DNA from: Streptosporangium carneum
Lineage (GTDB): Bacteria > Actinomycetota > Actinomycetes > Streptosporangiales > Streptosporangiaceae
Direction: 5' to 3'
Assembly (NCBI RefSeq): GCF_027922005.1
Contig: NZ_BSEV01000007.1
Span: 248,001 to 312,000 of the forward strand
DNA: 64,000 nucleotides
Within the stretch, counting starts at the first letter, position 1. Each line of letters opens with the position of its first letter. The notes below the pieces were generated by a model. The model saw nothing but the letters and a program-made list of their open reading frames with translations. It was not told the origin of the DNA and ran no database searches. A program made the position numbers and the translations under genes. Positions 41,216 to 50,185 of this stretch are shown here, piece by piece.

Positions 41216-41588
41216 GAGATCACTCCATGTCGAGTCGGTTGCGCCGGGTGGCCCCGGGCCCGCGTGACGCCGAGTCGGTATCAGAGGACGCCCGAACAGG
41301 GCGAACACGAATACCACGTTAGTTGGGGGAGGTGCGGCGGTCGTCCCAGAGAGACCAAAGGCATCTGTTCGGGCGGATTACCTTTCACCCCGGGAGGGAA
41401 ACCGAGAATGATCGCCCGATCACCCTGGGCCACCTCCCTCCGCCGCGGGCCTTCACACCTGAGGTTCCGTCCCTGCCGGGAAGGACATCTCCCGGTAGAT
41501 CGTCACGGCGTGATCCCCCTTCCGCACGGACTCCCTCCCCCGCTCGGGCTCGGACGACGCCGTACGGCCGTGGGACACTGGTCCGACC
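41216..41588. other. Divergent promoter region
   Basis: 373 bp between the small secreted peptide and the GNAT gene. It has AT-richer stretches near 41300-41330 and 41390-41420 that may hold promoters. No gene, RNA or clear operator is seen. Confidence 0.4.
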
Positions 41589-42080
41589 ATGCGGGCTGAA
41601 ACGATCACGACATCGCGTCTCATCCTCGAACCGCTGACGGCCGGACACGCCGCCGAGATGGCGCGAGCCCTCCGCGACCCCGCGCTCCACGAGTTCATCG
41701 GCGGCTCCCCCGCGACGGAGGAGGAGCTGCGTTCCCGCTACGCCCGCATGGCCGCCGGGCCGCCGCCCGGAGGCGACGACGCCTGGCTCAACTGGGTGGT
41801 CCGGCTCGACCGCGCGGTCGGCTGCGTGCAGGCCACCGTGACCTCGGGACGGGCCGCCGTGGCCTGGGTCGTCGGCGTCCCGTGGCAGGGCAGGGGGATC
41901 GCGACCGAGGCCGCGCGCGCCCTCGTCGCCTGGCTCGGCGAACACGGCGTGACCGAGATCGTCGCCACGATCCACCCCGGCCACGCCGCCTCCTCGGCGG
42001 TGGCCCGCCGTCTCGGCCTCGTCCCCACCGACGACCGGGTGGACGGCGAGGTCGTCTGGAGATCACCGCCGTCCCGTTAG
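41589..42080 (+). CDS. GNAT-family N-acetyltransferase (RimJ/RimL-like)
   Basis: 163 residues. TSRLILEPLTAGHAAEMARA is the usual RimL-type start. The acetyl-CoA pyrophosphate loop is GVPWQGRGIATEAARAL (Q/RxxGxG/A) and the C-terminal part is ATIHPGHAASSAVARRLGLV. The substrate may be a protein N-terminus or a small amine. Its stop codon overlaps that of the convergent epimerase gene by three bases. Confidence 0.92.
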   Translation: MRAETITTSRLILEPLTAGHAAEMARALRDPALHEFIGGSPATEEELRSRYARMAAGPPPGGDDAWLNWVVRLDRAVGCVQATVTSGRAAVAWVVGVPWQGRGIATEAARALVAWLGEHGVTEIVATIHPGHAASSAVARRLGLVPTDDRVDGEVVWRSPPSR

Positions 42081-43042
42081 CCCCGGAGCAGCTCTCCCGG
42101 TTCGCGCAGTTCCTCGGCGAACCAGGAGATCGTACGGCGCAGCCCGTCGACGACCTCGACCTTCGGCCGCCACCCCAGCCGGGAGGCGGCCAGCGAGGTG
42201 TCGGGGCGCCGGATGGCCGGATCGTCGACGGGACGCTCGACGAACTCGATCGGCGAGTCGGAGTCCGTCAGGTCGCGGATCGTCTCGGCCAGTTCGAGCA
42301 TGCTCAGCTCCGACGGGTTGCCGATGTTGACCGGGCCCTCGAAGGAGCTGTCGGCGAGGGCGAGAACGCCTTCGACGGTGTCGTCCACGTAGCAGATCGA
42401 CCTGGTCTGCTCGCCGTCGCCGGTCACGGTGATCGGCTCCCCGCACAGCGCCTGCCGGATGAAGGTCGGGATGGCCCTGCCGTCGTGGGGACGCATCCTC
42501 GGCCCGTAGGTGTTGAAGATCCGCACGATCGCGGTGTCGGTCACGTTGGAGTTGCGATAGGCCGTGGTCAGCGACTCGGCGAAACGTTTGGCCTCGTCGT
42601 AGACGCTCCGCGGGCCGACCGGGTTGACGTTGCCCCAGTAGGTCTCGCGCTGCGGGTGTTCCAGCGGGTCTCCGTAGACCTCGCTGGTCGAGGCCAGCAC
42701 GAACCTGGCGTTCTTCTCCCTGGCGAGCCCGAGGGCGTGCAACGTGCCGAGGCTGCCCACCTTGAGGGTCTCGATCGGGTGGCGCAGGTAGTCGGCGGGC
42801 GAGGCCGCGGAGGCGAAGTGCAGCACCAGGTCCACGCTCCCCGGCACGTGGACGAACCCCGTGAGGTCGCACTCGACGAGCCGGAACGCGGGCCGCCCCA
42901 TCAGGTGCTCGACGTTGCGGGGCGAACCGGTCAGGAAGTTGTCCATGCAGACCACCTCCGCCCCCCGGGCGAGCAGGCGTTCGCAGAGGTACGAACCGAG
43001 GAAACCGGCGCCGCCGGTCACCACCACCCGTCGACTGATCAT
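42077..43042 (-). CDS. NAD-dependent epimerase/UDP-glucuronate decarboxylase-like
   Basis: 321 residues, extended SDR. The NAD site is VVVTGGAGFLGSYLCERLL, the catalytic triad is S/T in LASTSEVYG with Y-x3-K in SVYDEAKRF, and HPIETLKVGSLGTLHAL and YGPRMRPHDGRAIPTFI are typical of UDP-xylose-synthase-type enzymes. It is not of the HldD type, which has a different N-terminus. It is the last gene of the heptose-glycan operon and starts at an ATG overlapping the GT9 stop as ATGA. It may supply a UDP-pentose or another modified sugar. Confidence 0.9.
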   Translation of the reverse strand: MISRRVVVTGGAGFLGSYLCERLLARGAEVVCMDNFLTGSPRNVEHLMGRPAFRLVECDLTGFVHVPGSVDLVLHFASAASPADYLRHPIETLKVGSLGTLHALGLAREKNARFVLASTSEVYGDPLEHPQRETYWGNVNPVGPRSVYDEAKRFAESLTTAYRNSNVTDTAIVRIFNTYGPRMRPHDGRAIPTFIRQALCGEPITVTGDGEQTRSICYVDDTVEGVLALADSSFEGPVNIGNPSELSMLELAETIRDLTDSDSPIEFVERPVDDPAIRRPDTSLAASRLGWRPKVEVVDGLRRTISWFAEELREPGELLRG

Positions 43043-44067
43043 CGGACGCTTACCTCCAGCAGATCGGCGGCGGCGTCGAGGACCTCCAGGACGCCGATTT
43101 CCAGCAGGCCCGGATCGGGCAGGTCCCCGTGGGGGTCGCCGGAACGTCCCGCCCACAGGGCCGTGTGCGGCCCGCCGAGCGGTCCCCAGAGAGCGGGTGA
43201 GACCGGCCCGAACAGCACCACCGAGGGGGTGGCGAACGCGGTGGCCAGGTGCGCCACCCCGGTGTCGCCGCAGACGACCAGCGAGGCCCTCGCCACCAGC
43301 GCGGCCAGTTCCGGCAGGCCGGTGCTGCCGGCCAGCACGCACGTCTCGGGCAGGCGGGCGGCGGCGGCCACGCGCGTGGCCAGGGACCGCTCGGTGGCGT
43401 TCCCGGTGACGACCACCTCGTGGCCCTCGCGTCGCAGCGCGGCGGCCACCCGGGCGAACCGCTCCGCCGGCCAGCGCCTCGCCGGACGCGCCGCCCCCGG
43501 ATGGACGACGACGGGCCCCCGGCCGGGAGCCGGGGCGCCTTCGGCCGCCGGACCGGTGGCCTCGGCCGGGCTCGCCCGTCCGGGGACCGGGGGCGGTTCC
43601 GGAGCCGGGGAGGTCCACGGCGGGTCCCGGGGGATCTCCAGCGCGAGGTCGGCCGGGTCCGCGGCGACGCCGTGCCAGGCGAGCAGGTCGCACCAGCGGC
43701 GGACCTCGTGCGCGTCGTCCCGCCATGACGGGCCGGGCACGTCGGGGAAGTCGGGGTGCGCGTGGCTCAACAGCCGCGCCGGGCCGGTGCGGCGGAGCGC
43801 GGCCACGCTCTGCGGGCCCCTGCCGTGCAGGTTCACCGCGATCTCGGGACGTTCGAAGGGCACGGGACCGGTCCCTGAGACGTCGAGCATCTCGTCGACG
43901 GCTCCGATCAGCGACGCCAGGCCCGCCAGCGAGGCGGGCGCGGCCAGCACGATCCGGTGGCGCGGATGGGCCCGCCGCAACGCGCGCAGCGCGGGAACCG
44001 CGGTGAGCAGGTCTCCCAGGCCGAGGCCGCGCAGCACCACCATGGCGGGCCTTCGCCTCGTGGTCAT
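43039..44067 (-). CDS. Glycosyltransferase family 9 (heptosyltransferase-like)
   Basis: 342 residues. GT9 marks: MVVLRGLGLGDLLTAVPALR at the N-terminus, VVVHPGAARPARRWPAERFA at the start of the C-terminal Rossmann fold and VVCGDTGVAHLATAFATPSV at the donor site. A Pro/Ala-rich insert of about 30 residues separates the domains. GT9 enzymes transfer heptose from ADP-heptose; the co-encoded heptose-activating enzymes fit. It begins 16 bp after the SDR stop. Confidence 0.92.
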   Translation of the reverse strand: MTTRRRPAMVVLRGLGLGDLLTAVPALRALRRAHPRHRIVLAAPASLAGLASLIGAVDEMLDVSGTGPVPFERPEIAVNLHGRGPQSVAALRRTGPARLLSHAHPDFPDVPGPSWRDDAHEVRRWCDLLAWHGVAADPADLALEIPRDPPWTSPAPEPPPVPGRASPAEATGPAAEGAPAPGRGPVVVHPGAARPARRWPAERFARVAAALRREGHEVVVTGNATERSLATRVAAAARLPETCVLAGSTGLPELAALVARASLVVCGDTGVAHLATAFATPSVVLFGPVSPALWGPLGGPHTALWAGRSGDPHGDLPDPGLLEIGVLEVLDAAADLLEVSVR

Positions 44068-44083
44068 GGCCGCTCCCGCGCCG

Positions 44084-44764
44084 TCACGGCCATGACGTCT
44101 CGGTGGACGGGCAGACGACCAGTTCCCTGATCTCGCAGCCCACGGGCTGGGCGAGGGCGAACAGGACGGTCGCGGCCACGTCCTCCGGCTGGTTGAGCTG
44201 GGCGTCGGGGCCGGGTCTGTACCGCTCGTCGCGGTCGTCGAAGAAGTGGGTGTGCATGCCGCCGGGCACCAGCAGCGTCACCCCGACCTGCCCGGCGAGC
44301 TCGGCGGCCAGGGCACGGGTGAAGCCGACCACGCCGAACTTGGAGGCGCAGTAGGCGGTGGCGTCGCCGACCGCGCGCAGGCCCAGGGTGGAGGCGCAGG
44401 TGACCACCCTGCCCCGGGAGAGCAGCAGGTACGGCAGCGCCGCCCGGATCACGGCGGCGGTGCCGAGCAGGTTGACCTGGACCACCCGGTCCCAGGCGTC
44501 GGCGGCGACGTCGGACAGCCGTCCGCAGGCGTCGACGCCCGCGGCGGTGACGACGCCGTCGAGACCGCCGGCGCGTTCGGCCAGCTCGGTCACCGCCCGT
44601 TCGGCGCACGCGCGGTCGGCGAGATCGGCGACCACGTGGTCTCCGCCGTTCTCGGGCGGATTGACGTCCACGACCAGCGGCCTGCCGCCCGCCTTGGCCA
44701 CCGCCACGGCCGTGGCCAGCCCCAGCCCGGACGCGCCGCCGGTGATCAGAATGTTCCCCACCAT
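44084..44764 (-). CDS. Short-chain dehydrogenase/reductase
   Basis: 226 residues, classical SDR. The cofactor motif is ITGGASGLGLATAV, Asp follows in LVVDVNPP (suggesting NAD), NLLGTAAVIRAALPYLL contains the structural Asn, and the catalytic set is S in TCASTLG and YCASKFG (Y-x3-K). It could modify a nucleotide-sugar or lipid acceptor of the glycan. A 64-bp gap separates it from the HldE-like gene. It is the only other oxidoreductase in the operon besides the epimerase. Confidence 0.9.
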   Translation of the reverse strand: MVGNILITGGASGLGLATAVAVAKAGGRPLVVDVNPPENGGDHVVADLADRACAERAVTELAERAGGLDGVVTAAGVDACGRLSDVAADAWDRVVQVNLLGTAAVIRAALPYLLLSRGRVVTCASTLGLRAVGDATAYCASKFGVVGFTRALAAELAGQVGVTLLVPGGMHTHFFDDRDERYRPGPDAQLNQPEDVAATVLFALAQPVGCEIRELVVCPSTETSWP

Positions 44765-44828
44765 GACTGTTCCCCCAGTTCACACCATCTCATTGACAAC
44801 GCCTCACCCACGGCTCCGGCCGTCCCCG

Positions 44829-46187
44829 TCACATCGCCGCCCTGGCCGCGGCGATCAGGTTGGTCGTGGACCGTCCCGACACCTGGGGCAGGACGACGAC
44901 CTTCCCCCCGGCCCCGCGCACGGCCTCGGCCTCCGGCAGGTCGGCCGCCGCGTAGTCGCCGCCCTTGACCCACACGGAGGGACGCAGCCGTTCGATCATC
45001 GCAGTGGGGGTGTCCTCCTCGAAGACCGCGACGGCGTCCACGCACTCCAGCGCGCGGAGCACCTCGATCCGGTCCTGCTCCCCGACCATGGGACGGCCCG
45101 GCCCCTTCAGGCGCCGCACCGACTCGTCGGAGTTGACGCAGACGACCAGCGCGTCGCCCAGCGCCCTGGCCCGGCGCAGCAGGCTGACGTGGCCCGCGTG
45201 CAGCAGGTCGAAGCAGCCTCCGGTGGCGATGAGCCTGCCCCCGGTCGCGCGGACCACCTCGGCGACCTCCAGCGCCGTGCGCGCCCTGTCCGCCAGCGGC
45301 GACGCGCGCAGCCTGAGCGCCGCCGCTCCCCCGCCCTCGACGAAGCGCGTCGCCTCCCCGACCCCGGACAGGACGGCCTCCTCGACGGTCGCGCCCTCGC
45401 TCAGGGCGAGCGTCGCGGCCCCGGCGAACCGGTCACCGGCGCCGCAGACGTCCCTGCCCGTCGAGCGGAACGGCGGCGGCACCCGCGCCGACCGGCCCTC
45501 CCGCCGCGCGAGCACGGCTCCCCGCGCGCCCAGCGTGACGGCCACCGCCCTCACCCGCAGGGAGCACACGAGGTGGCGGGCCGCCTGGTCGGGCGAGACG
45601 TACGGCCTGCCGCCCAGCAGCCGGGCCTCCGCCTCGCTCGGCGTGACCAGCGAGCACCCCGGCGGCGGCGCGGGGCCTCGCGGGTGCGGGTCCCAGACCA
45701 GCGGCGCGGACACCTCCCGCAGGACTCCGCCGAGCACCTGCGCGACCCCGAGACCGTAGTCGGACACCAGCACCGCACCCGCGTCCCGCAGGAGGCCGGC
45801 GACCCGGCGGGTCCGGTCGCCCTCGGCGACCGTCGCGGCCCGCCCGTCGCCGGTGTCGATCCGCAACAGGGTCTGTCCGCGCGCGCGTATCCGGGTCTTG
45901 ACGCAGGTCGTCCCCGCCGTCGGCAGCCTGACCACCTCGACCCGTCCGGAGAGCAGCCCCAGCAGGCTCCTGCTCTGCGGATCGTCCCCGAGGGCGGTGA
46001 CCAGGACCACCTCCGCGCCCGCCTGGGCGGCGAGCACCGCCGCGAGACCGGCTCCGCCCGGGCGGCGGTGCTCCCGCCCGCCCACGACGACGGGGACCGG
46101 GGCGTCGGGGCACAGTCGTTCCGCCTCGCCCTCGACGTCCACGTCGAGCAACGTGTCCCCGACCACGACGATCGGCCTGGCACTCAT
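44829..46187 (-). CDS. hldE: Bifunctional heptose-7-phosphate kinase / heptose-1-phosphate adenylyltransferase
   Basis: 452 residues, close to Escherichia coli HldE (477). Domain 1 (about 1-310) is a PfkB/ribokinase fold: VVVGDTLLDVDVEGEAERL, GGAGLAAVLAAQAGAEV and the catalytic DVCGAGDRFAGAAT. Domain 2 (about 320-452) is a nucleotidyltransferase with GGCFDLLHAGHVSLLRRA (HxGH) and VKGGDYAAADLPEAE. It makes heptose 1,7-bisphosphate and later ADP-heptose. Its ATG overlaps the gmhA-like stop as ATGA. All key residues look intact. Confidence 0.93.
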   Translation of the reverse strand: MSARPIVVVGDTLLDVDVEGEAERLCPDAPVPVVVGGREHRRPGGAGLAAVLAAQAGAEVVLVTALGDDPQSRSLLGLLSGRVEVVRLPTAGTTCVKTRIRARGQTLLRIDTGDGRAATVAEGDRTRRVAGLLRDAGAVLVSDYGLGVAQVLGGVLREVSAPLVWDPHPRGPAPPPGCSLVTPSEAEARLLGGRPYVSPDQAARHLVCSLRVRAVAVTLGARGAVLARREGRSARVPPPFRSTGRDVCGAGDRFAGAATLALSEGATVEEAVLSGVGEATRFVEGGGAAALRLRASPLADRARTALEVAEVVRATGGRLIATGGCFDLLHAGHVSLLRRARALGDALVVCVNSDESVRRLKGPGRPMVGEQDRIEVLRALECVDAVAVFEEDTPTAMIERLRPSVWVKGGDYAAADLPEAEAVRGAGGKVVVLPQVSGRSTTNLIAAARAAM

Positions 46188-46735
46188 CGGAGGGCCTCCT
46201 CCACGGCGTCGCAGAGCATGTGGATCACGGCGAGGTGCACCTCCTGCACGGTGGCGGTCTCCTCCGCGGGAACCGCCAGGGCGTCGTCGCAGCACGCGAC
46301 GAGCGGATTGGGCGCGGGACCGGTCAGCGCCCAGGTCGCGACGCCGCACTCCCTCGCGGCGTCGGCGGCGGCCAGGACGTTGCGGCTCGCCCCGCTGGTG
46401 GAAAGGCACATCAGGACGTCACCCGGCCTGCCGTGGGCGCGCACCTGGCGGGCGTAGACCTCCTCGGCCCCGAAGTCGTTGCCGATCGCGCTGACGGTCG
46501 AGGTGTCGGCGTGCAGCGGGATCGCCGCGTAGGGCTCCCTGTCGGCCCGGTAGCGGCCGACCAGCTCGGCGGTCAGGTGCTGGGCCTCCGCGGCGGAGCC
46601 GCCGTTGCCGCAGACGAGCAGCCTGCCGCCGCCGGTGAGCACGGCGGCGAGTTTGCGGCCCCACGTGGAGACGACCGCCGCGTCGGCGTCCACCGCGGAC
46701 AGGGCGGCGCTGAGTCGCGAAAGATGCGGGTGCAC
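46184..46735 (-). CDS. gmhA: Phosphoheptose (sedoheptulose-7-phosphate) isomerase
   Basis: 183 residues from the GTG at 46735, two bases after the GT4 stop. SIS-domain marks of GmhA: GGGRLLVCGNGGSAAEAQHL, TAELVGRYRADREPYAAIPL, ALTAD-like LHADTSTVSAIGNDFG, CLSTSGASRNVLAA and the C-terminal VQEVHLAVIHMLCDAVEE. It converts sedoheptulose 7-phosphate to heptose 7-phosphate, the first step of ADP-heptose synthesis. It is translationally coupled to hldE. Confidence 0.93.
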   Translation of the reverse strand: MHPHLSRLSAALSAVDADAAVVSTWGRKLAAVLTGGGRLLVCGNGGSAAEAQHLTAELVGRYRADREPYAAIPLHADTSTVSAIGNDFGAEEVYARQVRAHGRPGDVLMCLSTSGASRNVLAAADAARECGVATWALTGPAPNPLVACCDDALAVPAEETATVQEVHLAVIHMLCDAVEEALR

Positions 46736-46737
46736 GG

Positions 46738-47931
46738 TCAGCCTCCCACCACGGCGATCCCGGCCCTGCGGCCCGTGAGCGCGGCCAGGTAGACGGACTC
46801 GGTGCGCGCCGCCACCTTCGGCCAGCCGTACCTGGACCGGGCGCGCCGCTCGCCCGAGGCCGCGAGCGACGCCCGCAGGTCGGGCCGCTCCAGCAGGTCG
46901 CGCAGGGCGCGGGCGAGGACGTGGGGACGGCGCGGAGGCACCAGCACCCCGCACCCCGCGACCGTGTCGAGGTGACCGCCGACGGCGGAGGCGACCACGG
47001 GGACCCCGCAGGCCATCGCCTCGACCGGGACCATGCCGAACGGTTCGTACCAGGGCACGGTCACCAGCGCGTCCGCCGAGCGCATGAGCGCGGGGACCTC
47101 GGCCCTGCCGACGCTGCCGAGCAGCCGGACCCGGTCCGCCAGGCCGTACGCCGCGGCCATGCGGACCAGCCGCCTCGCCTCGTCGTCCTGCGGCGTGCCC
47201 CCCGCGACGAGGAGTTCGGCGTCGGGCACCCGGCTCAGGGCCTGCACGACGGTCTCCAGGCCCTTGCGGGGAACGACGCGGCCGACGCTGAGCACACGCG
47301 GCCTGGGCCCGCGGGGAGCGACGGGTCCGTCGGGGCTGAAGAGGTCGAGGTCGACGCCGCAGGGCACCACGGCGATCCGGTCCACGGCGACCCCCATCCG
47401 CAGCAGCTCGGTCACCTCGTCGCGGCAGGTGGCGACGACCGCGCAGACCCGCCGCCCGATGCCCGCCTCGGCGGCGATCCGCTCCGGCGGGCTGGTGTCG
47501 GCCGAGCCCTGCCAGCGCCGCTTGACCGTGCCCAGGGCGTGGAAGGTCTGCAGGACCGGGACACCCAGGTCACGGGCGGCCTCCAGCGCCGCCAGCCCGC
47601 TCATCCAGAAGTGGGCGTGCACCACGTCGGGCGGCCTGTCCGCCCACCTCCGCGCGAGGTGCGCGCCGAAGTCGGCCATGTACGGCAGCAGCTCGTCCTT
47701 GGGCAGTTCGGCGGCGGGACCCGCGGGGACGTGTTCGACGGTCAGCCCGGGTCCGGCGCGGACCGTGTCCGGCTGGGCGGCGGCCGTGCGGCGGGTGTGG
47801 ACGGTGACCTGGTGCCCCCGTTCGGCGAGCGCGGCGGCCAGGGCCGCGACGTGGACGTTCTGCCCGCCCGCGTCGACCCCGCCGACGGCCGCGAGAGGGC
47901 TCGCGTGTTCCGACACCATGGCGATCCTCAA
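46738..47931 (-). CDS. Glycosyltransferase family 4
   Basis: 397 residues. The start is a TTG at 47931 overlapping the GT9 stop as TTGA, with a perfect AAGGAGG eight bases upstream. The N-terminal domain has the GT4 loop SPLAAVGGVDAGGQNVHVAA and FHALGTVKRRW. The C-terminal domain has LSVGRVVPRKGLETVVQAL and the donor-site E-x7-E motif in YEPFGMVPVEAMACGVPVVA. It resembles actinobacterial sucrose-phosphate-synthase/MshA-like GT4 enzymes. Donor and acceptor are unknown. Confidence 0.93.
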   Translation of the reverse strand: MRIAMVSEHASPLAAVGGVDAGGQNVHVAALAAALAERGHQVTVHTRRTAAAQPDTVRAGPGLTVEHVPAGPAAELPKDELLPYMADFGAHLARRWADRPPDVVHAHFWMSGLAALEAARDLGVPVLQTFHALGTVKRRWQGSADTSPPERIAAEAGIGRRVCAVVATCRDEVTELLRMGVAVDRIAVVPCGVDLDLFSPDGPVAPRGPRPRVLSVGRVVPRKGLETVVQALSRVPDAELLVAGGTPQDDEARRLVRMAAAYGLADRVRLLGSVGRAEVPALMRSADALVTVPWYEPFGMVPVEAMACGVPVVASAVGGHLDTVAGCGVLVPPRRPHVLARALRDLLERPDLRASLAASGERRARSRYGWPKVAARTESVYLAALTGRRAGIAVVGG

Positions 47932-49154
47932 TGGACGTCCTCCTTCGCGAACGCCAGGCGGCCGACCGCCTCGACGACGGCGGCACTCGGCACGGACGAC
48001 AGGCAGGGATGGCCGGGAACCGGACATGTCCTGGCCCGGCTGTCCCGGCAGGGGGCGCGCTGGTCGCCGAGCACGACGAAGGGCACCCCGTAGGGAGCCC
48101 AGCGGCCCGCGGGGACCACGGGGGCGAAGAGGCTGACCACGGGGACGCCGACCGCCGCCGCGAGGTGGGCGGGCCCCGTGTTGGCCGCGACGACCACGTC
48201 GGCTCCGGCGAGCACCGCCGCGAGTTCGGCGAAGGTCGTCCTTCCGCCCAGATCCGTGACCGGCCCCCGGGGTCCGCCGTCACCGGTCCCGGCCGCGGCT
48301 CCCGCGCCGGCGAGGTCGTGCGATCCCCGGCCGGTGAGGTCGTGGAACGGGCCCGGCCGTACCGCGCCGCAGGCCACCCTCGCGGTGAGCGCGCGCTCGT
48401 CGGAGCCGCCGGTCACCACGACCCGCCATCCGGCGCGGACCAGGTCGCGGACCGCCCGCGTCCAGTTGTCCGCGGGCCAGGCCCTGGCCTGGGCGGACAC
48501 TCCCGGATGCACGACCACGTAGCCGGGCGGCCCGGTGAGGTGCTCGACCGCGGGCAGCGGACGCCGTACGGCGAGCCTCCCGTCGTCGCCGGGGGGAAGC
48601 TCGAATCCCGCCGCGCGGGCCAGGCTCAGCATGCGCTCGGCCTCGGGCACGTCCACGGTCTCGTCGACGACGTGCCGCACGTCCAGCAGCGAGCCGGGGT
48701 AGTCGGCGCAGATCGCGGCGATCACCGGCACTCCCGCCAGTCTCAGCAGCAGGGCGAGCGGCAGCGGCGACTGGTGGAAGGAGGTGAGGATCAACGCCGT
48801 CTCGGGGGCCGTCGCGCGAACCGCCTCGATCAGCCGTGCGGCGTGCCCGCCGGTCATCGGCGGCGGCTCGGGGTCGATCCACGGCGTCCGCCACTCCAGC
48901 ACCCTGGAGACGCAGGGCAGCAGCCCCGCCGCCGCCCTGCCGTTCGGCCCCGCCAGCAGCACGACCTCCTTCGCGCCGTGGGCGACCGCCCTGATCGCGG
49001 GGCCCGCCAGCAGGACGTCGCCCGCGTTGTCGGTGCGCGTGACCAGAACCGTGCCCTCGACGGCGGCTCCGACGACGGCCTTCAGCGCGCCCGTCACGGT
49101 GGCGGGCCCGATGACGGGTGCGGTGAAGGCGTCCGCCATGAGGAGGCCCCTCAT
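47928..49154 (-). CDS. Glycosyltransferase family 9 (heptosyltransferase-like)
   Basis: 408 residues from the ATG at 49154, which overlaps the GT2 stop as ATGA; the ATG at 49139 is an alternative. GT9 marks: VLVTRTDNAGDVLLAGPAIR, VVVHPGVSAQARAWPADNWT, WRVVVTGGSDERALTA and VVAANTGPAHLAAAVGVPVV. Two Cys-rich pieces near the end (APCRDSRARTCPVPGHPCL) match the C-terminal CxxCxxxxHPC-type motif seen in many heptosyltransferases. It is the second GT9 of the operon. Confidence 0.92.
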   Translation of the reverse strand: MRGLLMADAFTAPVIGPATVTGALKAVVGAAVEGTVLVTRTDNAGDVLLAGPAIRAVAHGAKEVVLLAGPNGRAAAGLLPCVSRVLEWRTPWIDPEPPPMTGGHAARLIEAVRATAPETALILTSFHQSPLPLALLLRLAGVPVIAAICADYPGSLLDVRHVVDETVDVPEAERMLSLARAAGFELPPGDDGRLAVRRPLPAVEHLTGPPGYVVVHPGVSAQARAWPADNWTRAVRDLVRAGWRVVVTGGSDERALTARVACGAVRPGPFHDLTGRGSHDLAGAGAAAGTGDGGPRGPVTDLGGRTTFAELAAVLAGADVVVAANTGPAHLAAAVGVPVVSLFAPVVPAGRWAPYGVPFVVLGDQRAPCRDSRARTCPVPGHPCLSSVPSAAVVEAVGRLAFAKEDVH

Positions 49155-50185
49155 CGGCGGACCCGCAGTTCCCCGCCGAGGCGGCGCGCGCAGGCCACCG
49201 GAGGGATGAGAACGCTCGTGACCGTCATCCACCCGATCTCCTCGGTCGTGCGCGGCCCCGGGGCGATGCGGGACCAGGCGAACTCGGCCGTGAGGGCCAG
49301 CCAGCCCGCCCCCGCCACCGCCGCGGCGGCGCGCAGGCCTCCTGTGCCGCGGCCTCGTCCTCCGCTCACGGCCAGACCTCCCGCGAGCAGGCTCAGCAGC
49401 CCGAGGCCCGTGGTCAGGGCGTGCCCGCGCAGCCGTCCCCGGCCGCCGCCGACGGCCGCGCGCCAGCCGGGGCCGTGGACGCGGCGCATCAGCGCGTCGT
49501 CGGCGTTGCCGCGCTGCCTGCGGACGCTGGCCCACGGACCGTCGTCACGGATCGGGTGCCTGGTGACGCGCCTTCCCCTGACGAGCCGGTAACCGGCCGC
49601 CAGCGTCCGCAGCGCCAGGTCGGCGTCCTCCCTGTAGGCGCGGGGGAAACGCTCGTCGAACCCGCCGGTCGCCTCCAGCGCGGCACGCCGGTAGGCCATG
49701 TCGGCGGTGATCCACTCGGCGTTCGCCAGCCCCGCGGTGTGGCGTTCGGCGTCGGTGGGCCTCCTGCCCTCCGGCAGGGGCACCTCGATGCGTCCCTGGC
49801 TGCCGCCCACGTCCTCCGGCAGGCCCGTGAGATCCTCGCGCAACGCCCGCCCCCATCCCGGGGCGGGCACCACGTCGTCGTCGAGGAAGACGACCCACGG
49901 CGTCTCCGCGACCCGCCATCCGGCGTTGCGCGCCGCCGCCGGCCCCCGCCCGCCGGAACGCACCACCCGGATCCCTCGCCCCGTCCCGCCGGGGGAAACG
50001 GGGGGCCCGGCGGCCTCCAGGCCCGGCAGGCCGGGTGTTGCGGCTCCGCGCGGTCCCGCGCCTCGGCCCGTCGCCTCGCCTCCCCCTCGGTCGTCGACCA
50101 CGACGACGTCCAGATCGGCGTCGAGGGCCGCCAGGGTCTCCGCGAGGCTGGGTCTGCCGATCGTGGGAATCACCACAGTGATCAT
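49151..50185 (-). CDS. Glycosyltransferase family 2
   Basis: 344 residues from the ATG at 50185, overlapping the carbamoyltransferase stop as ATGA. The GT-A fold begins MITVVIPTIGRPSLAETLAA, with VVVDDRGG and the DxD motif in WVVFLDDDVVPAPGWG. The acceptor-side motif is GGFDERFPRAYREDADLALR (ED). A Gly-rich insert of about 40 residues lies after DDRGGG. Hydrophobic segments near the C-terminus suggest membrane attachment. A role in building the same glycan is inferred from the operon. Confidence 0.9.
   Translation of the reverse strand: MITVVIPTIGRPSLAETLAALDADLDVVVVDDRGGGEATGRGAGPRGAATPGLPGLEAAGPPVSPGGTGRGIRVVRSGGRGPAAARNAGWRVAETPWVVFLDDDVVPAPGWGRALREDLTGLPEDVGGSQGRIEVPLPEGRRPTDAERHTAGLANAEWITADMAYRRAALEATGGFDERFPRAYREDADLALRTLAAGYRLVRGRRVTRHPIRDDGPWASVRRQRGNADDALMRRVHGPGWRAAVGGGRGRLRGHALTTGLGLLSLLAGGLAVSGGRGRGTGGLRAAAAVAGAGWLALTAEFAWSRIAPGPRTTEEIGWMTVTSVLIPPVACARRLGGELRVRR

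Noticed and set aside
47931-49592. Plus-strand frame of 553 codons across the GT9/GT2 genes
   Set aside because: Shadow of the minus-strand glycosyltransferase genes, whose motifs and overlaps are clear.
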